Assembly (NCBI GenBank): GCA_030431455.1
Contig: JAUIJE010000014.1
Coordinates: 1 to 64,000, forward strand
Reading direction: 5' to 3'
From: a bacterium
GTDB taxonomy: Bacteria > Myxococcota > UBA727 > JAUIJE01
DNA length: 64,000 nucleotides
This document shows positions 22,123 to 31,733 of the stretch, piece by piece (position 1 is the stretch's first letter; every line of letters starts with the position of its first letter). The position numbers and the translations under genes were made by a program. The notes under the pieces are model-generated. The model had not been told where the DNA came from, did not search any database, and saw only the letters and a list, made by a program, of their open reading frames with translations.

Positions 22123-24332
22123 GCGTCCTCCGCGGCGGGGAGAGTAAAAAAGAACGTGGTGCCACCGCCGATCTCGGATTCGACCCAGATGCGCCCCCCG
22201 TGCCGTTCGATGATGCGCTTGGTGACCGACAGGCCAATGCCACTGCCGTCATAGGTCCCCACCGGGTGCAGCCGCTGGAACATGTCGAAGATGCGGCCGG
22301 TGTGTTCGGGGTTCATGCCGATGCCGTTGTCCTGCACCGAGAAGCGCACCCACCGGCCTTCCCGGGCCGCGCCGATGTGGATGCGGGGGGCGTCGTCGCC
22401 GCAGAACTTCAGGGCGTTGCCGACGAGGTTTTGCAGGACCTGGCCGAGCTGGGTCCCGTCGGCGTAGACCAGGGGGAGCGCGTCGTGGGAGATGTCGGCC
22501 CCGGTCGCGGCGATGGGGGCGCGCAGGTCTTGCTGCACCCACCTCAGGGCGGTCGCGGGGTCGAACCGCTCGGGGGCTTTGCCCTCGGTCCCGACCCGGG
22601 AATAGGTGAGCAGGTCGGAGATCAGCCGCTGCATGCGCCGGGCCCCATCGGACGCAAAGTGGATGAACGTCTGGGCCTTGTCGTCGAGCTTGTCCTGGTA
22701 CCGCTCGGCGAGCAGCTCGGTGTAGTTCGCCACCATGCGCAGGGGCTCTTGCAGGTCGTGCGAGGCCACATACGCGAACTGCTCGAGCTCGCGGTTGCTG
22801 CGGCGCAGCTCGTCCTCGCGCCCTTTGCGCTCGCTCACGTCGACGACCGTGGCGAGGGTGACGGTGCCGCCCTGCTCGGGCAGCGGGTTGAGCCCGATCT
22901 CCACCGGCACCAGCGCGCCATCTTTGCGCTGGCCGAACAGCTCGCGGCCCGGCCCCATCGGCCGCGGCCCGGGATCTTGGTGGTAGCCGTCGATGAACCC
23001 GGGGTGCACGTCCCGTTGCCCTTCGGGCACCAACCGGTGAATGGACGAGCCCAAGAGCTCCTTTCGGGAATAGCCAAAGAGCTCTTCGGCGCGGCGGTTC
23101 ACGAGCAGGATGTGGTGCTTGTCATCGACCAGGAACTTCGCGATCGGCGACTCTTCCACCACCGCCCGAAACCGTCGCTCTTGTTCGGACAGGGCGCGGT
23201 TTTGGCTCTGGATCTTGTCGTTCATCCGGGCCAGGGCCTGCGCCAACACCCCCATCTCGCCCGGCTCGTCCACCGGCAAGGGCACGTCGTCGTCGGTGGG
23301 GAACCGGTCCGCGGCCGCGGTCATCGCCCGCAGCGGCCGCGCCAACCGCTGGCCCCAAAAGAGCGCCATCAGCGCGGCCAAAAGCCCCACCCCCGCCGCC
23401 CCCCACGCGCTCAGGGCCCGGCTCCGGTTGACGCCCGCGATGCTCGACGCGGGCTGCACCGTCACCACCGTGACCCGCGGGCCCCCCGCGAGCTGCACCG
23501 GCACCGCCGCGACCACCACGTCGCTGTCGTTGGGCCCGCCGAGCACCGCGGCGCCGGGCGCGTCGGCCGCGGTCAACCGCGTCACCGCCGGCCAGCGCTG
23601 CCCGATGGTCACCCCCGGGCCGTACTCGTGGGCGAACGCCACCGCCGGGTCCGGGTGCACCAAAAACCGCCCCTGCTCGTCGACGAGATAGGTCGTCCCG
23701 AGGGGGGTCGCGGACAGCGCGGCCAACGCGGGACCCATGTCGACGTTGATCACCACCAGCCCCACCCGCGTGGCCCCCGCGAACACCGGGGTCACCGCCC
23801 GCAGCACCGGCCGGGGTGGTTGCTGCACCGCGCCGTGTTCGCGGTTGAGGTTGAGCGGCGACAAGTGGACCTCGCCCGCGGCGAGGTCCATGCCGGCCTG
23901 CACGTACGGCCGGGCCGCTTTGCTCTGCAGCGCGGTGGCTTGGCGGACCTCGCCCCCGGCCGCGTCGCGCTCGAAACGCAGCCGCTCCTCGCCGCTGGGC
24001 AGCGCGATCACCCGCGCCTGGAGCACGGACGGCTTGGCCTGCATCATGGCCTGAAACGCGGGCCGAACCATTTCAAATGGTTCTGCATCGCTGTCGGGGG
24101 CGGCCAACCCCGCGGCCACCGGGAGGTGGGCCAGCATCGTCACGTCGCCGCGCAGGCCCAGCACCCGGTCTTCGAGATCCTGGGCCCGGGCCCGGGCGAG
24201 GGCGAGTTGGCGCTCGACCTCCGCCGGGGTCAGGCTGTCGCGCACCACCCAGTCGGCCACCCCCGCGAGCACCAGCGCGGTGAGGGCCACCAGGCCCACC
24301 GACGACAAGAGCAAACGTGAGGTAAAGCTCAT
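22119..24332 (-). CDS. membrane sensor histidine kinase: Cache-like-HAMP-PAS-HisKA-HATPase
   Basis: 737 residues. N-terminal TM helix (about 5-29), a large extracytoplasmic dCache-like sensor (about 35-300, with GTTYLVDEQGRFLVHPDP), second TM (about 305-327), HAMP (about 328-380), PAS (about 395-520), HisKA of the phytochrome-kinase class (phospho-His in YVASHDLQEPLRMV), and HATPase (NLVGNALKF, DNGIGMNPEH, GSGIGLSVTKRI). First gene of the operon kinase-receiver-hybrid kinase-NarL regulator. Small-molecule sensing outside the cell is inferred from the Cache-like part. The 190-bp spacer upstream also holds the terminator of the Gly-Asp lipoprotein gene. Confidence 0.94.
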   Translation of the reverse strand: MSFTSRLLLSSVGLVALTALVLAGVADWVVRDSLTPAEVERQLALARARAQDLEDRVLGLRGDVTMLAHLPVAAGLAAPDSDAEPFEMVRPAFQAMMQAKPSVLQARVIALPSGEERLRFERDAAGGEVRQATALQSKAARPYVQAGMDLAAGEVHLSPLNLNREHGAVQQPPRPVLRAVTPVFAGATRVGLVVINVDMGPALAALSATPLGTTYLVDEQGRFLVHPDPAVAFAHEYGPGVTIGQRWPAVTRLTAADAPGAAVLGGPNDSDVVVAAVPVQLAGGPRVTVVTVQPASSIAGVNRSRALSAWGAAGVGLLAALMALFWGQRLARPLRAMTAAADRFPTDDDVPLPVDEPGEMGVLAQALARMNDKIQSQNRALSEQERRFRAVVEESPIAKFLVDDKHHILLVNRRAEELFGYSRKELLGSSIHRLVPEGQRDVHPGFIDGYHQDPGPRPMGPGRELFGQRKDGALVPVEIGLNPLPEQGGTVTLATVVDVSERKGREDELRRSNRELEQFAYVASHDLQEPLRMVANYTELLAERYQDKLDDKAQTFIHFASDGARRMQRLISDLLTYSRVGTEGKAPERFDPATALRWVQQDLRAPIAATGADISHDALPLVYADGTQLGQVLQNLVGNALKFCGDDAPRIHIGAAREGRWVRFSVQDNGIGMNPEHTGRIFDMFQRLHPVGTYDGSGIGLSVTKRIIERHGGRIWVESEIGGGTTFFFTLPAAEDA

Positions 24333-24452
24333 TCAGGTCCCACGACGGAGAATCCACAAGAAATATCTTAGGGCCCCCGCGGCAACAACACTTGTTCGTC
24401 GTCGGCCTTCGCCCACCCAATGGCTTTGGTTCGTCCCGCGGCGCGCGCCGCC

Positions 24453-24483
24453 CAAAAAAATGGCCACGCGAAGCGTGGCCATT
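24453..24483 (-). terminator. intrinsic terminator of the Gly-Asp lipoprotein gene
   Basis: A perfect 11-bp inverted repeat (AATGGCCACGC / GCGTGGCCATT) with a 3-base loop, followed on the minus strand by seven T. It lies 40 bp after the stop at 24523 and separates that gene from the sensor-kinase operon. Confidence 0.9.
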
Positions 24484-24522
24484 GTGCACGATACGGGACA
24501 TTTGTCCCCGTCGTGGTGTCGG

Positions 24523-26646
24523 TCAGTACTCGCAGCGCGAGATCGTCAACCCGTCGCCTTCGGGCCCCAGCGGCTCGGTGACGCAGGTTTGGCCCACCGC
24601 GCACTCGGCGTTGGTGGTGCACAGCGCCGAGCAGGTGCCGATGCGGTCGAGGCCGCGGCCGTCGTCAAAGTTGCATGCACCGGAGTTCACGCACCAGGTG
24701 ACGACCCCGGGGGTGACCTCGCCGCAGTCGCCGTTGACCACGCCGGTGTCGCCCAGGCCGGCCGAGCTGCAGCGCGGGGTCAGGGTGCCGTCGGTGGCCT
24801 GGCTGACCACGCAGTACTCATCCGCCACCGCGCAGTCCGCGTCGGTGGTGCAGGCGGTGCCCGAGCCCGGGAGGTATTGGCAGATCGCGATCGTGTCCCC
24901 GGTGTCGTCGGTGGGATCGAAGTTGTCCTGGGTGTCGACGAGCAGGCTCAGGCCCGCGCACACGTAGTCGGTCCCGCAGTCGCCATCGACGCCACACACC
25001 GCGGGGCAGGTGTCGCCGGCGGCGAAGCAGCCACCCAATGCGCATGTGTCGGCCGCGGACGGGGCACACTGGAAGGTCAGCGCGTCACACACCCAGCTGC
25101 CGTCCCCCACCGCGGCGCAGTCGGCGTTGTCATTGCACGCCACGGTGTCGACGAACGGCAGGTCGGGGTTGCACTGCCCGAGCGGCGCGATGCCACCGGC
25201 CGCGGGCGTGCAGTTGTTGATGTAGCCGTCAACGGTGGTGCGCAGCCCGCAGATGTCACCGGGGTCGCAGTCCGCGTCGGTGGTGCAATCGGCGCCGGCC
25301 ACGCAGTAGCCCACGGGTTGGCCTGCGCTGTCCTCGGCGAGGTCCAAACACCGGAAGCCGGCGCCGCAGTCGGCGTCCACGTCGCAAAACGCGGTGCAGC
25401 CGGTGCCCGCGCCCAGACAGGTGCCGGTCTCGCACGGGATGGTGTCTTCGCGCACGTCGATGGTGGCGGGGTCGTCGGTGCAGGCTTCGCCGAGCGCCGC
25501 GTCGGGGGCTTCGGCGGTGCGGCAGGCCTTGGTGAAGGTCAGGCTGGTGTCGCTGTACGACGAGCACACCTCGCCGGTGGGGCAGTCGGCGTCGATGTCG
25601 CAGGCGTTTCGGGACCCGGGGAAGGGGGTGCAGTAGTTCACCTGGTCGTTGACGTCGTCGAGCGGGTCGTCGGGGGTGTTGTTCTGCAGGCGGAACTCAT
25701 AGCCCGCGCACACCATGTCGGTGGGGCACTCGCTGTCTTGGGTGCAAGGCCCGCCGCAGTAACCGTCGGTCCAACAGATGAAGGTGCCGCACTGGGTGTC
25801 GGGGTTGGCCTCGCAGGTGCCGTTTTGCAGGTTGCAGGTGGTGTCGGCGGGGCAGTCGGCGTTGGTCAGGCAGGGCTGGCCGTCGATGAGGTTGGGGTCG
25901 CACACGTCGCCCACCGAGAGGTCACCAATGCCATTGTCCGGGTAGGAGCAGTACGAGATGTACGCGTTGTTGTCGCCGTTGCCCGCGAGGGTACAGATCT
26001 CGCCCGGGTCACAATCGGCTTGGCTGTCGCACAGCTGCCCTTGGAACGAAGCGCACAGGCCCCCGACCCCCGTCTGGTAACACTCGTGCTCGGCGGGACA
26101 GGCTTGGGTGTCGCAGGAGAGCAAACACAGGTTGCCGCCGGGGCCAGTGTTGACGCAGGTCCAATCGTTGCCGTCGCCAAACTCACAGTTGTTGTCGTTG
26201 ATGCACGTCTGGGTGCAGTAGTTGGCGCCGCCGAGCAGATCCATACAGACCTCGCCCACGGTGCAATCGCTGCTGTCTTGGCAGGGCGCCCCGATGCTGT
26301 CGCCGTCTCCATCGCCATCGCCATCGCCATCGCCATCGCCGTCTCCGTCTCCATCTCCATCTCCGTCGCCGTCCCCATCGCCGTCGCCGTCTCCGTCTCC
26401 GTCGCCGTCTCCGTCGCCGTCTCCATCGCCATCTCCGTCTCCATCGCCGTCCCCATCCCCATCCCCATCCCCGTCTCCGTCTCCATCGCCGTCCCCGTCT
26501 CCGTCACCGTCTCCGTCTCCATCGCCATCACCGTCCCCGTCTCCATCGCCGTCACCGTCCCCATCGCCGGGGCAGCCGGTGAGCACCAAAGGTGTCGAGA
26601 ATGAGAGCACCAGCGCTGGCAACAGCGCGAAGACAAAACGTTGCAT
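24523..26646 (-). CDS. Cys-rich lipoprotein with (Gly-Asp)n linker
   Basis: 707 residues from the ATG at 26646 (GGGAGGAA upstream). The lipoprotein signal ends LVLTGC. Two residues after the lipid-bearing Cys begins about 45 Gly-Asp dipeptides (residues about 26-116). Then come about 590 residues of Cys-rich modules with the recurring pattern D-x-DC-x-x-G-x-x-C (for example [21 protein letters not shown]), typical of secreted EGF/Dickkopf-like repeats in Myxococcota. The acidic linker may hold the modules away from the membrane and bind calcium (inferred). Stand-alone gene with its own terminator. Confidence 0.9.
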   Translation of the reverse strand: MQRFVFALLPALVLSFSTPLVLTGCPGDGDGDGDGDGDGDGDGDGDGDGDGDGDGDGDGDGDGDGDGDGDGDGDGDGDGDGDGDGDGDGDGDGDGDGDGDGDGDGDGDGDGDGDGDSIGAPCQDSSDCTVGEVCMDLLGGANYCTQTCINDNNCEFGDGNDWTCVNTGPGGNLCLLSCDTQACPAEHECYQTGVGGLCASFQGQLCDSQADCDPGEICTLAGNGDNNAYISYCSYPDNGIGDLSVGDVCDPNLIDGQPCLTNADCPADTTCNLQNGTCEANPDTQCGTFICWTDGYCGGPCTQDSECPTDMVCAGYEFRLQNNTPDDPLDDVNDQVNYCTPFPGSRNACDIDADCPTGEVCSSYSDTSLTFTKACRTAEAPDAALGEACTDDPATIDVREDTIPCETGTCLGAGTGCTAFCDVDADCGAGFRCLDLAEDSAGQPVGYCVAGADCTTDADCDPGDICGLRTTVDGYINNCTPAAGGIAPLGQCNPDLPFVDTVACNDNADCAAVGDGSWVCDALTFQCAPSAADTCALGGCFAAGDTCPAVCGVDGDCGTDYVCAGLSLLVDTQDNFDPTDDTGDTIAICQYLPGSGTACTTDADCAVADEYCVVSQATDGTLTPRCSSAGLGDTGVVNGDCGEVTPGVVTWCVNSGACNFDDGRGLDRIGTCSALCTTNAECAVGQTCVTEPLGPEGDGLTISRCEY
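26299..26569 (-). repeat. 6-bp-unit repeat encoding (Gly-Asp) x about 45
   Basis: Hexamers of the type GGNGAY with mixed third bases. Unit gain or loss keeps the frame, so the linker length can vary but the gene cannot be switched off by slippage. The opposite strand stays open as Ser-Pro repeats, which is a by-product. Confidence 0.95.
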
Positions 26647-26871
26647 GGTCGATTCCTCCCAGAAGTGTTCGTCGGCCGGATAGGCCGGATCCCCACTGTC
26701 TGCAATGGACACACCAACACCCACCAAAGGGAAAGGGCCCGCGCCAAGCCACGCGGGCGACGGACGCGGTGTGCAAAACCCGAACAGCCCGCGGCCATCG
26801 CCAGCCCACCATCACCCGCCCAATGTGTCTGGATCAAACGCGGGGCGTCGTGCCGCCGCTGTGCACGGTTG

Positions 26872-27462
26872 TCACAGGCCGATGCAGCTGGAGCAAATCA
26901 GCCACGCCCCCAGGCACAGGCTCAACCGCACGGTGTTGGCGATCAGGCCGTCGAAGGGTCGCTCCACCGCGAAGGTCGCCTGCACCACGTACTCGCCCCG
27001 CGGCCGGCGCAGCCGCCGCCACGACGCGGGGTCGCCGGGCCGCGCCGGGCTGAGCCCCTCTTTGTCGAGCGACGTCGTGTAGCCGAGCTCCCGCAGCGCC
27101 CAGGCGACATCGAGCATGGCCATGCGCCCGGCGCGCGGCGCGTAGGCGATGTCGGTGATGTACGCGCCCAGCCCGTCGAGCTTGACCGGGGCGGCCATGT
27201 CCGTGCGGTCAAACTCGTCGAGCAGACAGGACCGCACCCGGTCGACGTCCACCGCCCGCGACAACTCGAGGTGGTCGCTCAGGGCCGCGATGGTGGCGCT
27301 GATGATCTCGTCGCCCAGCACCGACGGCAGCTGGTCGAGCAAGATGAAGTCGGCGCTGGCGCCGTCGTCGTCGTCGAGCAGGTAGTCGGACAGGAGCGCG
27401 TCGAGCCCCGCCTCGCCGTCATCGGCAGGGTCGGGGGCACGGGCGTCGAACGTCCAGAGCAT
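26872..27462 (-). CDS. hypothetical acidic protein with hydrophobic C-terminal segment
   Basis: 196 residues from the ATG at 27462. No family recognised. The N half is acidic and helical (DYLLDDDDG, LDQLPSVLGDEII), the middle is mixed, and the last 20 residues (NTVRLSLCLGAWLICSSCIG) are hydrophobic with two Cys, possibly a tail anchor. It is flanked by 225 bp and 154 bp without genes. The start codon lies inside the inverted repeat CATGTCCCTACATG (27460-27473). High-GC third positions support it as coding. Confidence 0.65.
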   Translation of the reverse strand: MLWTFDARAPDPADDGEAGLDALLSDYLLDDDDGASADFILLDQLPSVLGDEIISATIAALSDHLELSRAVDVDRVRSCLLDEFDRTDMAAPVKLDGLGAYITDIAYAPRAGRMAMLDVAWALRELGYTTSLDKEGLSPARPGDPASWRRLRRPRGEYVVQATFAVERPFDGLIANTVRLSLCLGAWLICSSCIGL

Positions 27463-27616
27463 GTCCCTACATGTCGGATAAAGTGGGACTTGTCCAGGGG
27501 GGACATCCCATGGTGCGCTGGCGCACCAATACCGAATGGTACCGGCCGGGGCCGGGCGCGTTTTGGTCGGCGGGCACCGTGTCGGCGGGCGGGCTTGATG
27601 CGCCGGCGGCGGGCGA

Positions 27617-28426
27617 TCACTGGCAAGCGGGGCCGTAGGTGTAGCTCACCGTGGCGTCGGTTCCGCAGGTCACGGTGTCGACGAGCCCTTGGAAGTACGC
27701 GTCGCAGTCTTCGCAGCGGGTCGCATACTTCTGACACCGGAGGTCGGCGTCGCCGGGCAAGCCACACGCGACCCGGGCGGCGTTGAGCGCGTCCTGGGCG
27801 TCGGTGCAGGCCCGCACGTTGTCGGGAAACACCAAGCAGCTCACCTGGGGCAGGCCGGTGTCGACGCAGAACGCGTCGTTTTCCCACCACAAGGTGCCGT
27901 CTTGGCAGGTCACAGACGTCTCGTAGCTCTGGAAAAAGGCCACGCAATCGCGGCTGGGGTCGTCGTAGTTCCAGCAGGCGAGAAACCCGTCGGGGAAGGG
28001 CTCACCGCAGGCCTCGAAGGCGGGGCGCATCGCGGCTTCGGCCGCGGCGCAGGCGGCGAGGTTGTCGGCCGCGGTGGTGTCCCCCACACACTCGGCCTCG
28101 CGGTTCACCGACACGGCCCCGTTGTCGCAGGACACGGTCTCCGCGACCTCGTCGAACACGGGGGTGCAGTCGAGGTCCAGCGCGCCGTAGGCGTCACAGT
28201 TGAAGTCAACCAGATCGGCGCCACACTGGGCGAGCTGGGTGTCGCTCGCTTGTTGGGCCGCCTGGCACGCTGACACATTGTCATCGTCGGCCGAACCCGC
28301 GTCTTGGCCGGCGTCAGGGCCGCCGTCCCCCGGCCCTTCGTCGCCCGGGCCGGTACAGCCCATCGCGCCCGCCCAAACAACCATCCCGAGCGCAACCCCG
28401 CGCGCGGCGTCCATTCCATTCATCAT
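27617..28426 (-). CDS. Cys-rich lipoprotein, family with the fragment at 63894
   Basis: 269 residues. Of two near starts, the ATG at 28426 is placed 7 bases after GGGGGA. Lipoprotein signal ending GAMGC, then a short Gly/Asp/Pro linker (GDEGPGDGGPDAGQDAGS) and about four modules of 50-60 residues with conserved Cys, each of the form C-x-x-A...C...DC...F/Y...V-x-C (for example CVAFFQSYETSVTC, CDAYFQGLVDTVTC). The ending VSYTYGPACQ resembles VTFEYGGPCE of the partial gene at the right edge, so they are paralogues. Function unknown; surface exposed. Confidence 0.85.
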   Translation of the reverse strand: MMNGMDAARGVALGMVVWAGAMGCTGPGDEGPGDGGPDAGQDAGSADDDNVSACQAAQQASDTQLAQCGADLVDFNCDAYGALDLDCTPVFDEVAETVSCDNGAVSVNREAECVGDTTAADNLAACAAAEAAMRPAFEACGEPFPDGFLACWNYDDPSRDCVAFFQSYETSVTCQDGTLWWENDAFCVDTGLPQVSCLVFPDNVRACTDAQDALNAARVACGLPGDADLRCQKYATRCEDCDAYFQGLVDTVTCGTDATVSYTYGPACQ

Positions 28427-28525
28427 GTGGTCCCCCAAAGGTCATGATCAAAGGGTACGGAGATCTTCGCCGCCGGCAAGAATTGTCTCGGCCTGCCCAA
28501 TGTGGATGCATGACAAGGGTGGGGC

Positions 28526-29572
28526 TCAGGGTCGCAGCTGCTCGAACGCGCGGAGGAAGTTGGTGCCCAGGAGCTTCTCGATCCGGGCCGGCGTGTGCCC
28601 CCGGGCGAGCAACCGGTCGACGATCAACGGGAACGACCGGCCATCGCGCAGCGACTTCGGGGGCACGATGGCCCCGTCGTAGTCCGAGCCCAACGCCGCG
28701 ACATCTTCGCCCCCCACGTCGATGAGGTGCTCGATGTGTTCGATGATCATCATCTCGTCCCGGGGACCGCCCGGCCGGGTGAGGAAGCTGGTCTGAAAGA
28801 TGATGCCCACCACCCCGCCGGTGTCGGCGATGGCGCGGATTTGGTCGTCGTCGAGGTTGCGCCAATGGGGGGTCACCCCGCACACGCCGGTGTGGGTGTC
28901 GAGGATGGGCTGGCTCTTGTCCGCGATGTCCATCACCCGCCAAAACCCGTCGGGGTGAATGTGGGCGAGGTCGATGAAGACGCGGTGGTGGTTGAGCGAT
29001 TCGATCAGCGCCTCGCCCGCCGAGGTCAAGCCCGCGGGGGCGAAGGGGATCGGGGTCGAGCTTTTGCCCAGGAAGCTGTGGGTGAGGTGCAGGGGGGTGA
29101 CGGCGACGACGAGCTCGTCGGGGATGGCGTCGGCGTAGCCCTGTGCCGCGGACAGGGCGTTGCCCCCTTGGAGCACGATGAGCACCGCGTGTTCGCCGGC
29201 GGCGCGCGCCGCGTCGTATTCACTCTTGGTGCGGACGACGCGGGCGCCCTTTCCCTGTTCGATGTGGGCGCGCAGGGCGCGGAGATTCTTTTGCAACACC
29301 CGGTCGCGGGAGCGGGCCGGGCGCAGGGGGTTGGTGGTGATCGACCACATCGCCCCGGTGAGCCCTGCGTCATCGCAGCGGGGAATGTCGAGGTGACCAA
29401 AAAAGCGGCCCCCGCCGATGGGCGAGGGGTGCTCTTTGAACAGGTCATAGCCGATCGAGCGGGTGAGGATGAACCCGTCGAGGTGCAGGTCGATGAAGTC
29501 CGAGGCCCGGCAGAGTTCGACCGCCTCGACGGAGATGTCGAGGCGGCGGGCGAGCTCTTGGGCCGGGGTCAC
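28526..29572 (-). CDS. M19-family (renal) membrane dipeptidase
   Basis: 348 residues from a GTG at 29572 overlapping the stop of the upstream Cys-rich protein gene (GTGA); an upstream ATG would add an out-of-character Arg-rich leader. Zinc-site elements of M19 are present: FIDLHLDGF (H-x-D), VFIDLAHIHPDG, LDTHTGVCG and the GSDYDG motif. It should cleave dipeptides, including D-amino-acid-containing ones. No signal peptide is seen despite coupling to an exported protein gene, so it is probably cytoplasmic. Ends 99 bp from the Cys-rich lipoprotein gene at 28426. Confidence 0.92.
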   Translation of the reverse strand: MTPAQELARRLDISVEAVELCRASDFIDLHLDGFILTRSIGYDLFKEHPSPIGGGRFFGHLDIPRCDDAGLTGAMWSITTNPLRPARSRDRVLQKNLRALRAHIEQGKGARVVRTKSEYDAARAAGEHAVLIVLQGGNALSAAQGYADAIPDELVVAVTPLHLTHSFLGKSSTPIPFAPAGLTSAGEALIESLNHHRVFIDLAHIHPDGFWRVMDIADKSQPILDTHTGVCGVTPHWRNLDDDQIRAIADTGGVVGIIFQTSFLTRPGGPRDEMMIIEHIEHLIDVGGEDVAALGSDYDGAIVPPKSLRDGRSFPLIVDRLLARGHTPARIEKLLGTNFLRAFEQLRP

Positions 29573-30483
29573 TGGCCGATGAGGGTCAGGAGGTTCTCTT
29601 CGGAGGCCACGACCTGCCCACTGTAGTTGCATCCGCCTTCGACGCACTCGAGCCCCATGGGGCAGGCGGCGTTCTCTCCCGCCACCGTGTAGTCCTGGCA
29701 GACACATTGGCTGACGGCCCCGCCCCCCACAAACGCGCAGGTGTTGGCGTTGAGCGCGGTGCCTTGGCAGTCGCCGGCGGCGTCACACTGACAGCCCCCG
29801 TCGACGCACACCCCGGTCCCGTCCGCGAGGCCTTGGTCGGGCTCGGAGCAATCGCGCTCGGCGATGCCGCAGTTGGCCACGTCTTGGCGCAACGAGACGC
29901 ACTGGCCGAGGCTGCAGTCGGGGGGCAGGCCGGCGGTGCCACACGGGTTGCCCTCGGTCAGGCACTGGCAACGATTCTGCGCGGTACAGGTGTCGGCCGC
30001 GATGTGGGGCCGGCCCTGGGTGTCGACGGTGACCGCTTCGCAGGTGCCCACCGGGTCGTTGCGGTTGCATTGGCAGCCGTAGCCGAGCTCGGCCTCGGTA
30101 TCGACCACGCAGTCGGTGCCTCCGCCGATGGCGGTGCAGGCGCAGCCGCACAACCCGTCCTCGACAAACTCGAGGGCGGCCCGGGCATCGCCCACCAGAC
30201 AAATGTTGCGCTCGCCCCCGCACACCGTGCCTTCGTTGTCCCCGTCGGGGGCGCAACCACAATGCTGTTCCATCTCGTCATCGGGGAAACACTCGTGCTG
30301 GCAACAGAACTCGCCCGCGCCACAGTCGCCCGCGGCGTTGCAGGCCACGCAGGTCTGCTCGGGGCTGCACACCCCTTCGGCGCAGTCGATGTCGGCGGTG
30401 CACTCGGGCTGTTCGCACAGCGCCCCGCCGAGCGCGAAGCTCGCCAACATCACGACAAAGGACATGTTTCGCAGATGGTTCAT
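29569..30483 (-). CDS. exported Cys-rich protein (EGF-like / DUF-type modules)
   Basis: 304 residues from the ATG at 30483 (GGGAGA upstream). Signal peptide followed by LGGALCEQPEC; the Cys is not in a canonical lipobox, so either lipoprotein or signal-peptidase-I processing is possible. About 28 Cys follow in modules such as CTADIDCAEGVC, CVACNAAGDCGAGEFCC, GCQCDAAGDC. These are disulfide-rich repeats like those of secreted myxobacterial proteins. First gene of a pair with the M19 dipeptidase. Divergent from rnd with 98 bp between. Confidence 0.85.
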   Translation of the reverse strand: MNHLRNMSFVVMLASFALGGALCEQPECTADIDCAEGVCSPEQTCVACNAAGDCGAGEFCCQHECFPDDEMEQHCGCAPDGDNEGTVCGGERNICLVGDARAALEFVEDGLCGCACTAIGGGTDCVVDTEAELGYGCQCNRNDPVGTCEAVTVDTQGRPHIAADTCTAQNRCQCLTEGNPCGTAGLPPDCSLGQCVSLRQDVANCGIAERDCSEPDQGLADGTGVCVDGGCQCDAAGDCQGTALNANTCAFVGGGAVSQCVCQDYTVAGENAACPMGLECVEGGCNYSGQVVASEENLLTLIGQ

Positions 30484-30581
30484 GGTGGGTCTCCCGCCGG
30501 TCTTTTGACCCGGTCTTGATAGCACTTTTCCAGGTCCAAATATCAGTTGCAAAATGTGGCCTCAGGCTGAACGGTGCCCGC

Positions 30582-31712
30582 ATGGCCACCACCTACATCG
30601 AGGACAACCAAGCCCTGGCAAGCTGGCTCGACGCCCGCGCCGACGTGCCCGTGGTGGCGCTCGACACCGAGTTTGTCCGCGAGGACACGTACTACCCGAT
30701 CCTGTGCCTGGTCCAGATCGGCCTCGGCGACGACATCGCCCTGGTGAGCGCGTTGTCCGCCGACCTCGCCCCGCTCCAAGCCGTGCTCACCGACGCGCAG
30801 CGGATCAAGATCTTGCACTCGGGGTCCCAGGACCTCGAGGTGCTGTGGCAGTTTTTTCACGCCATGCCGCAGAATCTTGTCGACACCCAGGTCGCGGCCG
30901 CGCTGCTCGGCCACGGGGAGCAGGTGGGCTACGCCAACCTCGTGCACAAGTTGTGCGACGTCGAGCTGGCCAAGTCCCACACCCGGTTCGACTGGCGCAA
31001 GCGGCCCCTCCCGGACAAGGCCATGCAGTACGCGGCCGAGGACGTGCGTTACCTGGTGCCGATGTGGCGCACCCTCGAGGCCGAGCTCGAGGCGCGCGGC
31101 CGCCGGCGCTGGCTCGACGAGGAGCAGAAGACCCTGCTCGACCCCGCGACCTACGACGTCGACGTGCGGCGGGTGCACAAGCGGGTCAAGGGCCTCGGCC
31201 GGCTCAAAGGCAAGCGGCGCCACATCGCCCAGGGTCTCGCCCGCCGCCGCGAAGAGCTGGCCATGGAATACGACATGCCGCGCAAGTGGGTGTTGCCCGA
31301 CGACGTGTTGCTCGACCTCGCCGCGCGCCAGCCGAGCACCGTCGAGGACGTGCTCGACACCCGGCGTTTTCCCGGGCGGGCCAAGCGGTTCGCGCCCCAG
31401 ATCTTGGCCGCGGTCCAAGACCCCCCGGAGACCGACAGCGACGAGGGGCCGCAGCTGCGCCCCCTGTCCGACGCCGAGGAGCGCCTCGCGGACTTGATCG
31501 GGTTGGTGGTCAAGGCCTGCGCCGACGAGGCCGACGTGGCCGCGAAAAATCTCGCCACCCGCAAAGAGATCGAGCGCGTGGCCCGCGGCCGCCGAGACGT
31601 GGCCCTGTTGCGCGGCTGGCGCGACGACATCGCCGGGCGGCAGGTCCAGGCCGTGCTCGAGGGCGCGCCGGTGCGCTACCTCGACGGGCGCTTGGTCATC
31701 GGCGAAGCTTGA
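30582..31712 (+). CDS. rnd: ribonuclease D
   Basis: 376 residues from the ATG at 30582. DEDD exonuclease motifs: DTEFVRE (D28, E30), HSGSQDLEVL, and QYAAEDVRYL with the Tyr/Asp of the DEDDy class. An HRDC domain follows (about 205-285: RREELAMEYDMPRKWVLPDD, a second one further on as in E. coli RNase D). Trims tRNA and other RNA 3' ends with two metal ions. Stand-alone gene. Confidence 0.95.
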   Translation: MATTYIEDNQALASWLDARADVPVVALDTEFVREDTYYPILCLVQIGLGDDIALVSALSADLAPLQAVLTDAQRIKILHSGSQDLEVLWQFFHAMPQNLVDTQVAAALLGHGEQVGYANLVHKLCDVELAKSHTRFDWRKRPLPDKAMQYAAEDVRYLVPMWRTLEAELEARGRRRWLDEEQKTLLDPATYDVDVRRVHKRVKGLGRLKGKRRHIAQGLARRREELAMEYDMPRKWVLPDDVLLDLAARQPSTVEDVLDTRRFPGRAKRFAPQILAAVQDPPETDSDEGPQLRPLSDAEERLADLIGLVVKACADEADVAAKNLATRKEIERVARGRRDVALLRGWRDDIAGRQVQAVLEGAPVRYLDGRLVIGEA

Positions 31713-31733
31713 GCGCGGGGTGGGCGCGAAGGG

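Noticed and set aside
26222..26683. Ser-Pro repeat protein opposite the Gly-Asp repeat (and the same at 57868-58437)
   Set aside because: The complement of GGNGAY hexamers reads Ser-Pro automatically. No ribosome site and no other protein-like part.
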